Assembly: GCF_000340215.1 (NCBI RefSeq)
Contig: NW_006921545.1
Location: 126,071-190,070 of the forward strand
Source of the DNA: Pseudocercospora fijiensis CIRAD86
Lineage: Eukaryota > Ascomycota > Dothideomycetes > Mycosphaerellales > Mycosphaerellaceae
Direction of reading: 5' to 3'
DNA length: 64,000 nucleotides
Below, one piece after another: positions 55,211-64,000 of the stretch. The notes under the pieces were generated by a model. That model was not told where the DNA came from. It searched no databases and was given only the letters and a program-made list of their open reading frames with translations. The number at the start of each line of letters is the position of its first letter. The first letter of the stretch is position 1. A program made the position numbers and the translations under genes.

Positions 55211-55504
55211 CTATCCTTCTCGCGCCGGAGCGAGGCTTTTCGGAATCATCTCCATGAATACCGGAAGCCCCACTACCGTCACGCCATGCTCACTGCCGAA
55301 GACGCTCACGATGCCCGATACGTCTCGAATCTCTTCTGTCTGGTTATGCTCGCTGCCGAAGACACTCACGGCGCCCGATACGTCTCGAATCCATTCCTTC
55401 TGGGCGATTTTTGAGCCAATCATCGCTGCCGACATTGAAGGTAACATCTTCGCCTGCGAGAAGAAAGTTGTGGTCGAGGTCTTGATCTTGACCTTAGTCT
55501 TCAT
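55211..55504 (-). CDS. Small protein with a duplicated motif, 97 aa
   Basis: The frame extends further 5', but ATG 55504 gives a compact protein: a basic Thr/Lys start (KTKVKIKTSTTTFF), then two copies of a 20-residue unit with core IRDVSG.VSVFGSEH, and a hydrophobic end (VTVVGLPVFMEMIPKSL). The DNA duplication (55287-55346 and 55347-55406, period 60, a multiple of three) keeps the frame. The plus strand is also open through the same repeat, so strand is moderately uncertain. Family unknown. 54552-55210 has only short overlapping frames. Confidence 0.4.
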   Translation of the reverse strand: MKTKVKIKTSTTTFFSQAKMLPSMSAAMIGSKIAQKEWIRDVSGAVSVFGSEHNQTEEIRDVSGIVSVFGSEHGVTVVGLPVFMEMIPKSLAPAREG

Positions 55505-55649
55505 CGTATGAAGAAGGTCGAGGATAGCAAAGTCACACGGGTAGTTGGAAATGGATTTCGACTCCTTGAATCGCCTGGCCGCTTTCCTTTCGTGGCTCTG
55601 GGATGCGTCACGCTGATTGCTAGCACCTATCCTGCGCCTCGATATCACC

Positions 55650-56016
55650 TATCCACTAACCTGCTTATTAATGCTATATTAGCACCAAGACCGCACAGAG
55701 ATCGTGATAATCATCCTTGCCCCTACTTAGCGAGTCTCATAGCCAAACTCTCCCCCTATACGCTCTATAGCGCCTTGCCTACTAACCTGTTTGCTTATGC
55801 CTATAAACTATTAATGCTTAATGCTTTATTAACACTAAGAATAGAGAACGTAACGTAGCAGTCGTCCTTAATTATAGTTAGCGAGCTTTATATAGACCTT
55901 CTTATTACTATAGATTATCGATATAATATTAGTACTAAGGCCGGAGATTATCTATACTATACTAGGACTATAATAACTAGATAGAGATCCTATTAATGCT
56001 CCTTAATCTTTAGTAG
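55650..56016. repeat. RIP-mutated satellite, left of the Gypsy insertion
   Basis: Diverged units with ctactaacctgct, gctatattagcactaagac, gataatcatcctta and agcgagt recur about every 120 bases. The same repeat continues at 62797 on the other side of the Gypsy element, and the inferred pre-insertion junction matches the unit consensus (agttagttagcg). Confidence 0.65.
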
Positions 56017-56021
56017 TTAGC

Positions 56022-56208
56022 TATTACGGGTAAGCAACGCGTACGTAGATACTAGATATAAGACTTAATAGGTTCGATAAAGAGCTATGTCTATCTACGT
56101 AAATCCGAATAGTTTTATACGGTACGCTAAGCGCTAAGTAGTAGGTTAGAGTCGCGTAGGCCGAATACCTAAGGCTAGCGCTTTCTACTTAGGGCGTAGC
56201 CCTTTATA
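56022..56208 (-). repeat. 3' LTR of the Gypsy element
   Basis: 187 bp, from tattacgggtaagc to ccctttata; TG...CA ends are converted to TA...TA. Near-identical to the LTRs at 36941-37127 and 62605-62791. Confidence 0.9.
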
Positions 56209-57599
56209 TTATCCCCGTCCTCCTCCCCTTCCTTAGTAGGGATAGAAAGCCCCTCGTAGTTTCTATCGCTATTACTTTATCCGTTAGATCTATACTTATC
56301 TAAGCTTCTCTAAAGTAACGCGCTCGTAGTTTCCTTTTTTACGATTAGGGTTTCCGCTACTTTCCGGTTAGGGTTACTATATCCTAGGTTTTAAGGACTA
56401 TAACTTTCTTCGCGACTACTAAACCGCGCTCTTTTACCTACTTACTGCTTTCTAAAACGCGCCGTAACTGCGCTTTTAAACGCTTTACTTATAATCGCGC
56501 CTTCTATTACTTTCGCGACCTTTACTTCTATATCGCTTTCTAGGAGTATTAATATTTCCCTCTTCTTCCTCTTCTTCTTCTTTTCTTTATATATATACCT
56601 CTACTACTACTACTACTACTATAGTAAGTCCCTCCCTATCCTCCGCGATTTCCTTCGTAAAATTAACTTAAATTAACTTATCCTAGATAGCTCGTCGAAT
56701 CTACTATATTAGTTACTATAACTCTAGCGAGGACTACGCCGATTAATCTATAAGGTTCCTACCCTATTTATCGTAGGGTTCTCTAATTTTTCTTAAGCCC
56801 GCTAGCTCGAGGGCCTACGCTAATTACGCTCGTAAGAGAATCGCTTACGCTCTACTATAAGTTTTCGCGATTTCTATACTAAAACCCTCGCTAACTATTT
56901 AGTCCTTAAATAGCTTACGTAGCCTATACTAGCTATACCCGCGCGACCCGCGGTACCGTCGCCGAGAAGTACGCTAAGCTTCTTAAGGTTCTTAAGGTAT
57001 AGAAAGCTCTAAAGTCTCTCTAGCCGTAGGGATTATTATCTAGATAAGATTTCCCGTTTCCCGCGATAAAACCCTCGCTAACTATTTCTTTTAGCGCTAT
57101 CGCCTCGGAGGTAACGAATACCGTCGCTAATATCGTAGCTTAATAGACTTAGACGTAAGTTCCTCTCTACCTTTCGATTTCCCTCGCTAATCTCCTTTTT
57201 TAGGGATATTCCTACTACTCTCTATCTCGGTAATAATCGTTAAGGTCCGCCGGATTAGCTAGGTTAATAAGGGTTTCCGTAGGTTTTCTAGTAGGCTCTA
57301 GGTAGTTTCGGAGGTATTATTATATTTTTTCTCTAGTCCTAAAGGGACCTCCTAATCTCGGGCGGAGACCTAATACTTATTTATAAATACCTAAATAAAA
57401 TCTTTTTCTACTCCTAAATTATATCTCCTTCTCTAAATCTCTCTAGTAAACTAAAACGATCCGTAAAAAAAACTAATAAGTTAGTAAAAACTCCGAAGGT
57501 TAGTAAAAATCCCTAAAATCTATAAATTAATAATTGTTACTTTACGGAAAAACCCTAGGTTACTGCTTTATTTCTTTCGCTTTCCTCTCTTCTCTTACT

Positions 57600-60500
57600 A
57601 GTCTCCTAAAGGCCTATCGTTCGCCTCGATTTGTCTATATTTCGCTTCGAAGTCGTCTAGCGCTAAGGTATCTACGATATAGTCTAGGGGTTCCTACGTA
57701 GGTTTATAGTACCCGCTCTATTTTACGAGCGCTTCTTATCCTCTACCCTATTTCCTTTTCTAGGCGTATAGGATTTCTTCGACCTACTATTCTTTATACG
57801 TCTCTAATAAAATAGAGTCCGGCTATTCGTCGTCGATTACCTACCCTAGTAGGGGGTCTCTACTCGTAAGTCTTAGAAGGTCGGTATAGAATACCGGGTA
57901 AATATTACTAGGTACCCTAGAAAGTCGTACTAATATAGGTAATAATACCTCTTCTACCGTATACTTAGCGTATCTCGAGTCGAGGCTCTTCTTTAGTCTA
58001 TCGGTTTAGTAATTCCTTAGGTCGAGCTAGACCTTGTCTCCGATATAATATACCGGTACTAGTGTCCTAGTCTTATTCGCGCTATCCTCTTGTTTCTATA
58101 CTACTTCCGCTATTTATACTTAGTATAGGTCTAAGATCTTCTTAATCTTATCTATAAATTCCTCCGCTCGTTTCGCCGCGGTTAACCGCCTATCGATAGC
58201 TAGGTCCTCTTCTAGTAGAACGGGAGAGGTAGATTCGTAACTATAAGTCGCGAAGAAAGAGCTTATTCCTAATCCCGCTTAGTATCTCCCGTTAAACGCT
58301 AGTTCCGCTATAGGAAGCTATTAGTTCTAGTCGGACTATATTTAGTTAATATAGTTCCGTAGGTAAGTCTATATATCTTAATTTATACGCTCTAGACCTC
58401 CGTCGGTTTATAGGTAGTAAGCGGAGCTTAGCCTCTACTTTATACTAAGTAGTCGATATATCTCCCTCTAGAAAGTACTTATCTAATTCGTACCTCTATC
58501 GCTAGTAATAGCTCGAGGTAGTCCGTAATATCTAACCTAGAATTTTAGGGATAAAACTACGTATTCCTCCGCTTTTATAGAGGGAGTACTAATAAGGGCA
58601 ATCTATTTACTAAGGCGGTCTTTAATTACCTAAAGATATCGATTCCCGTCGGACTCTAGTAGGTTAGTTATAAAGTCTATCGAGATTTCCTAAAAGAAAC
58701 GGACGGGCACTAGTAGTAGTTTTAGGAGGCCGTATTTATATTCTCTCTATACTTTATTACGCCTATAATAGTTACAATTCCGTAGGAATTATTATACCTA
58801 CTTTAACTATAGCGGCTAGTAGAAGTCGCGACCTAGTATAGAAGCGGTAGAATCCTAGCTAGAGTAACCGTAGAGTAGTAAGTCGTAGATCGACTAGATA
58901 ATCTTCGTATATAGTATATCCTACTATAGTTCTTCGGCCTCTATATCTTTATATTCGGCTTCCGTCGTAGCTAGGGCTCCTAGAACCTAGAGCTTGCCGT
59001 AGTAGCGTAGGAATCCCTTAGGGTCTATTATATAATCCCCGATCTAAATCTTCGGAATCGCTTTAATTTCCGGTTATAATATCCTATATCCCTTACGGAC
59101 TTTCCGTAATACCGTCTAGTATACCGTATCTTTCTCGATAATGCTCTTCTATATATCGTTTATTTCTAGGTCCTAGAATAGTTTAGCGCTTTCCGGCGAG
59201 GGCTACGCGGGCTCTATCTCGTTTACGAGTAGGGATAATAGTCTCGTCTCGGTTATATATAGGAAGCTACGGATCGTAGCGCTAGAAATCTAAACGTTTT
59301 CCGGCTAGTTTAGGGAGAGATCCGGATCTAGAAATCTCCGGAACCTCGAAAGCTTATCGTCTTAGCCTAACGTATCCTATTCTCTCTTCGATAAGGTATC
59401 CGGTAGGATAGCCTCGATTCCCGGCCGGTAGACTAGAGTAAACTAGTACTTAGCTAGTTCTTCCTACTATCGGATCTATCTCTCGGATAGCTAGCGCTTT
59501 ACTATAAAATATTCTAGGTTCTTATAGTCCGTCTAAATCGTAAAGGGGCTATATAATTTTAGCTCGGAGTCCTAAAATTTAATACTAGATACGACTACGA
59601 GCATTTTCTTATCGTAGATATCGTAATTAATCTCCGCTTTATTTAGTTTCTTTAAAAAAAAGCCTACCGGTCGATAGATCCCCGCTTTTTCTTAGATAAG
59701 GGCGCCCCTAATCGCGAACCCGCTATAATCTATTTTAAGGAAGGTAGGAAGGGACGGGTCCTACTAGGTAAGTACTAGGATATAGTAGAATTTATCCTTT
59801 AGCGTCTCGAACGCTTTATCCTACTCTTCTCTCTAGGAGAATAGGGTTCCTTTACCGGTAAGCGCGGTTAATAGTACGGAGATCTTAGAATAGTTCGGTA
59901 CGAATATATAGTAATAATTCGTAAATTCTAGGAAACGACGAACTTCCTTTTAGGTCTTAGGTACTACCTATTTTTATACGGCTTCTACCTTTTCGGAATC
60001 TACTAATACTCCCCCTCTATTAGTATAGACGATAAATCCTAAGTACTTAATCTTTTTCTAGCCGAATTCGCTCTTTTTAGATTAAGGTAAAGGCCTCTAT
60101 CCTAAAGCTTCTTAAGAACGGTCCTTACTTTACGGAAATAGTCTTCCCTCGTCCCGCTTAAGTAGATAACTACGTCGTCTATATACGCTAACGCGAAATC
60201 GTCTAGATACTCCTATAGGAGAGTATTAATATACCGTTAAAACGTAGCCGGGGCTCCGGATAAACCGAACGGGCATACTAGCTACTCGAACGAGCCTAGC
60301 CTAGTATAGAAGGCTATTTTATACTCGTATCCTTTTGCTATTCTTATCTTATAAAAGGCCGAGACTACGTTAACTTTAGTTAACTATTAGGCCTCCGTTA
60401 GGTTCCTTATAGTATCCGGGATTAGTAGGAAGGGATATCTATCTTACTTCTTAAGAGCATTAAGCGCCCTATAGTCGTAGTAGAACCGGAGTCTACTACT

Positions 60501-62550
60501 AGGTTTCTTAACGAATAATACGGGCGCCGCCGCTTCGGAGTTCGTAGGTCTTTTAAACCCCTTCTTTAAGAGTTCGTTAAGCGACTTTCGTAAGACTAAG
60601 AGTTCCTATTTCGATATACTATAGAGCGGGCCCTAGGGGAGCTATAGCTAGGATCCGTCTAGTTTTTTATAGAGTTCTATCGTATAATTAATACTAGGAC
60701 GATAGGGCGCTAACTTATCGGCTTCCTTTTAATAAAATAGCGTAGCTATATCGCGAACCTCTAAGGGTAGTTTCTTCTTTAGCTCCTTATTTATCGGATA
60801 TTCCTTCGTCTTTAGGGCCTTTTTAATATCCTTAGCGATTATAGCGGTAAGTAGGCTTCTTATAGCGTCGATCGTAGCGATATTCCCGCTTATATCGAAT
60901 TTACGGTAATAGCGCCCTTCTTTAACCTAATACCGAGCTCTCCCGTAGTAGTACTATCGCTTCTCGGGCGCGGTCCTAACCTTATTATATACCTTCTATA
61001 GGTTCCCTAGATTAAGAGGGAAAGCTAATCCCGGTACGACGTAAGCGTATACTATCTATTAGAACCTATTAATTTCTATCTAGAAGGCGACGACTCTAAT
61101 AATTTTCGCGTCCTATATCGTAGACAACGCTCCTTTTACTTCTTAGGACTCTCGGCTAATATAGCTAAGCCTAAGGCCTTTAGCTAGGCCCGTATTAATC
61201 GTAGCGTAGTACTAGTATCCTTCGTCGATAAGAGTAGAAGTTCCGACGTTATTTTCGAGGACTATATCGGTATATATAAGATTCCTATTTATATCCTTTT
61301 TAACTTCTTCTTATTTCTTTATCTATACTCTATCTACTCTCGACTCCTAACTATAAGCGAGAGTTACGCTTTTCCCGAGTCGGAACTACTTAAGTCCGAC
61401 TATTCCTCCGTGTTTTCTAGAATAGGTTATACGGAGGTAACGCTAATCTTAGTAGGCTAAACCGGCGGTATATATAGGGAGTCGCGAATATAGTATCCGC
61501 TCGCTCCGTAGCGGAAGTAGAGCCTTTTCTCCTTACGTTTCTCTCTCCTTATAGAGTCGACCTATTTAGCTCTAGGCTTCCCTACTATTCCTTATTAACC
61601 TCCGCGGTTCTTTCTACGAAAAGCGTTCGTTTAAGCGGGGTTTATAACTATATCTCCGTCGGAGTCGACCTTCGAGTTCGCCGTAGAAGCCGTATAGGGT
61701 AGGATAACTACCGTAGGGCTCGCGGCCTCCTTCTTCCTTTCTTACTAGCGTTTCGTAGCCTATTTAAACTAGTCCGTCGTCTCGAGGTTCGTTATAATTC
61801 GCTCGACTTCCTCTATATAGAGGTAGTAATCCTTAATCTTTAGTATAGCGGCGGTATAGGTCTTAGCCGCGTTCGAGAAGGTATTCTTTAAGTACCTAAT
61901 TTTCGTATCGTCGGTCTAGCGGTCTCTATCTATACTTAGTAGGAGGCCGTCGAATTCTAGCTAGTAGTCGTACTAAGGTTGTCCCTAAGTATACCTTAGG
62001 GCTTAGAGTTGCTCTAGCGCCTTTATAGCTTCGTTACTATCCGCGAAAACGTCCTCGAGTTACTAGAAGAAAGCTTCGGGGTCCTTTTCTTTTATAAGGC
62101 TTCCTCTTTCCTAGAAGTAGTGTATCCTAGCGCGTTCCTTCGCCGGTAGGGTATCGTAAATAGTATCTTAGTAGTAATCTTCGGAGAGCTTCGGTTTTAA
62201 CCCGGAACGAACTCGGTACGAACTTCTTAGTCGTAGTAAGTAGTCCTAGAACGTCTTAGCCTTCCCGTCCTATAATAGTAGCTTCTATTCGCGTAATACC
62301 GTTACGTTTTAGCCGGTAGCTAAGAGGGTTCTAGGAGTCCTTTTAGGATCTCGTTCGTAGACTAGTCTTATATTATACTAGCTTCGGTAGGCCCGGCCTA
62401 GTAAGATACTTCCGCGTATTAGAGCGCGGAGCGCGTAGCTTATAGCTAGGCTTCTATTATCTATTGCCTAGTATAGAGACTCTCGAAGGTACGATAAATC
62501 TTATCCCTAGTTATCTCTACTATAGTAGGGGTAGCGTTCTCCTAGCTATC
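57600..62550 (-). pseudogene. Gypsy Gag-Pol with C-terminal chromodomain, inactivated by RIP
   Basis: Visible on the minus strand: a zinc knuckle near 61485-61530 (L-Y-FR-Y-GASG-Y-YIR, Cys and His turned to Tyr); reverse transcriptase FALAYIDDVVIY at about 60165-60205, followed by SGTREDYFRKVRTVLKKLW and LTALTGKGTLFSW; and a chromodomain at about 57660-57860 (VEEILYA.KRK.GRG.EALVKW.GY, with W positions as stops). Many in-frame TAG/TAA codons. The integrase region between is inferred from order only. Confidence 0.88.
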
Positions 62551-62604
62551 TTACTCGGGTTCCTAATAAACCTTAGTGTTTCCTATAATAAAGATCGAAC
62601 CTAA

Positions 62605-62791
62605 TATTACGGATAAGTAACGCGTACGTAGATACTAGATATAAGACCTAATAGGTTCGATAAAGAGCTAAGTCTATCTACGTAAATCCGAATAGTTTTA
62701 TATAGTACGCGAAGCGCTAAGTAGTAGGTTAGAGTCGCGTAGGCCGAATGCCTAAGGCTAGCGCTATCTACCTAGGGCGTAGCCCTTTATA
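62605..62791 (-). repeat. 5' LTR of the Gypsy element
   Basis: 187 bp, starting tattacggataag and ending ccctttata. In element orientation the primer-binding site would lie just left of 62605. Confidence 0.9.
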
Positions 62792-62796
62792 TTAGC

Positions 62797-63279
62797 GCTA
62801 CTCGTCGAGTTTTACGGCTAAACCCTCCTCTTACGCTCTAGCGCCTCGAGATTATCTGCCTACTAGCCTCCTACTTATTAATACTATATTAACCCTAAGA
62901 CTAGATATTATAATAATTATACCTAATCCTAGTTAATTAGTACTACTTATCGAATTTTACATCTTAACTAACCTTCTACGTACTATAGCGTCTTACCTAC
63001 TAAACTACTTGCCTACCGACCTACCTATCTATACTATATTAGTACTAAAACTAGATATTATAGCAATTATCCTTAATCCTAGTTAGTTAGCGTAGCTCCT
63101 CGAGTTTTATATTACTACTAAACCCTCTCTTTTACGGCTACGGTATTAACTTCGACCGCTCTCGCCGACGTACTAGCTATCTATATCGACCTCTTTACCC
63201 TCTCGTAGGCAATCTACTCTTTACGGATCCTTAGCCTCTTCTACTAGTCCGCGAACCTTATATTTATATAAATCCTTAT
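62797..63279. repeat. RIP-mutated satellite, right of the Gypsy insertion
   Basis: Units like cctacttattaatactatat, taagactagatattata and taatcctagttagttag recur at about 62870-62965 and 63035-63125 (period about 165). It continues the satellite at 55650-56016. Confidence 0.65.
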
Positions 63280-64000
63280 TATTATAGATAAGCGGTAGAC
63301 TAATAGAATTACGTACTATTTAAACAAAGGACTTACTAGCTACTTATATACCCTAGCGCTAGGAATTATAAGCTATTATAAAGCCGTAAGTAAATAATCT
63401 TTTAACTTCCTTCTCCTTCTCTTACTTATAGATCTAACTAGTCTCGTATATTCTCGAGTATTTTAATACTCCCTCTACTTAGCTCTCTAGTCGTAAACTA
63501 AATAGCTAAGTCCTAATCCTTCTTAATCGTTTTTATCCCTAGGACTCTTTTACGTTTTCTTCGAACTTCCCTTTCGTTAGGGGTTTAGTAAAAGTCCGCG
63601 AGTTAGTCCTTTATCGGAATAGACTTTATATCGACTAGCTTGTCCTCGACTAGTTCCTATACGTAGTATACTGCTACGTCGATATATTTCGTTCTAGTAT
63701 AAAATTCTAGATTTCGTACTAAAGCGATAGCCGCCTTATTATTCCCGTAGATAGTCGTAGGTTCTTTATAATTGTCTTCCGTAAGGTATCTAACTTACTC
63801 GAGGAAATTCCGGATCTAAATAGCTTCTTTTATAGCGTAGGATAGCGCTAAGTATTCGGCTTGCGTAGTACTAGTCGTTACGGACCTTTATAGTTTAGTA
63901 GACTAAGATATAGGTCCGCCGGCTAATAGGGATATATATCCTATCGTTAACTTCCTAGTCGAGTCTACCGCGTAGTCCGAATCGGTATAAATAACCGGTA
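63280..64000 (-). mobile_element. Second Copia copy, 3' part, cut by the window edge
   Basis: The 189-bp LTR (63280-63468) matches the family LTRs at 14498-14686 and 8674-9733. It is followed by the same purine-tract complement (ctccctctacttag) and, from about 63740 to 64000, the RNase H region (minus-strand IGYISLLAGGPIS, EAEYLALSYA). RIP stops are present as in copy one. The rest lies beyond the window. Confidence 0.9.

Larger units (their letters stand above)
56022..62791 (-). mobile_element. Full-length Gypsy chromovirus-type LTR retrotransposon, RIP-killed
   Basis: The 187-bp LTRs at 56022-56208 and 62605-62791 are flanked by a perfect 5-bp target duplication TTAGC (56017-56021, 62792-62796). 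The length of 6.77 kb is usual for the family. On the minus strand the order is Gag zinc knuckle, protease/reverse transcriptase, RNase H, integrase region, chromodomain; the chromodomain marks a chromovirus-like lineage. A purine-rich tract (minus strand, complementary to ccccgtcctcctcccc at 56212) abuts the left LTR as the polypurine tract. Confidence 0.93.

Noticed and set aside
1..64000. tRNA, rRNA, telomere repeats, CRISPR or bacterial-type operons
   Set aside because: No tRNA B-box with matching arms, no rRNA-like sequence, no TTAGGG arrays and no spaced direct-repeat arrays were seen; the DNA is fungal nuclear in character.

Overview
The window looks like chromosomal DNA of a filamentous ascomycete (Pezizomycotina; Dothideomycetes is my guess, not shown). 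The evidence is a sharp two-compartment structure. About 46 kb in four long blocks (about 1-4377, 7626-17939, 29680-43055, 55650-64000), plus the core of one transposon (about 47.84-51.69 kb), consists of repeats in which CA and TG dinucleotides are almost completely gone while CG is kept. Old transposon frames in these blocks carry W-to-stop, Q-to-stop, C-to-Y, H-to-Y and M-to-I changes. That is the signature of repeat-induced point mutation (RIP, CpA to TpA) taken close to saturation. Four islands of ordinary composition (about 4378-7625, 17940-29680, 43056-47765, 51806-55650) hold the apparently intact genes. No rRNA, tRNA or CRISPR was seen.

Repeat blocks. I could delimit: a Copia element (8674-14686, 189-bp LTRs, 5-bp target duplication); a second copy of the family running off the right edge (63280-64000); a full chromodomain-type Gypsy element (56022-62791, 187-bp LTRs, target duplication TTAGC); a truncated Gypsy copy (36941-about 40188); two non-autonomous elements with 8-bp target duplications (8758-9620 and 35437-35834); a Mutator-like element with a SWIM-type zinc finger and 16-bp perfect terminal inverted repeats (47766-51805); and a roughly 10.9-kb composite unit (31936-42825) bounded by about 190-bp inverted repeats. 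The composite carries a RIP-killed RecQ-like helicase gene with an in-frame poly-leucine microsatellite. I regard it as the most interesting object here. Several further degraded frames stay unidentified.

Gene islands. The best-supported genes are two predicted single-pass membrane proteins (21882-23627 and 43853-45559, both minus), a coiled-coil protein (24096-25106), a small multi-pass membrane protein with two likely introns (25193-25781, minus), a 209-residue protein (26396-27025), a 532-residue protein built of six imperfect roughly 51-residue repeats (27918-29516), and small proteins at 54303-54551 and 55211-55504. None was assigned a function, and none matches a conserved metabolic family I recognise. 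I see no pathway or operon logic; the shared theme is lineage-specific, repeat-containing or membrane-anchored proteins set between RIP-silenced transposons, as in accessory or fast-evolving fungal compartments.

Limits: everything comes from reading the sequence by eye. Block edges are approximate unless a target duplication is quoted, and family calls for RIP-damaged proteins rest on motifs.
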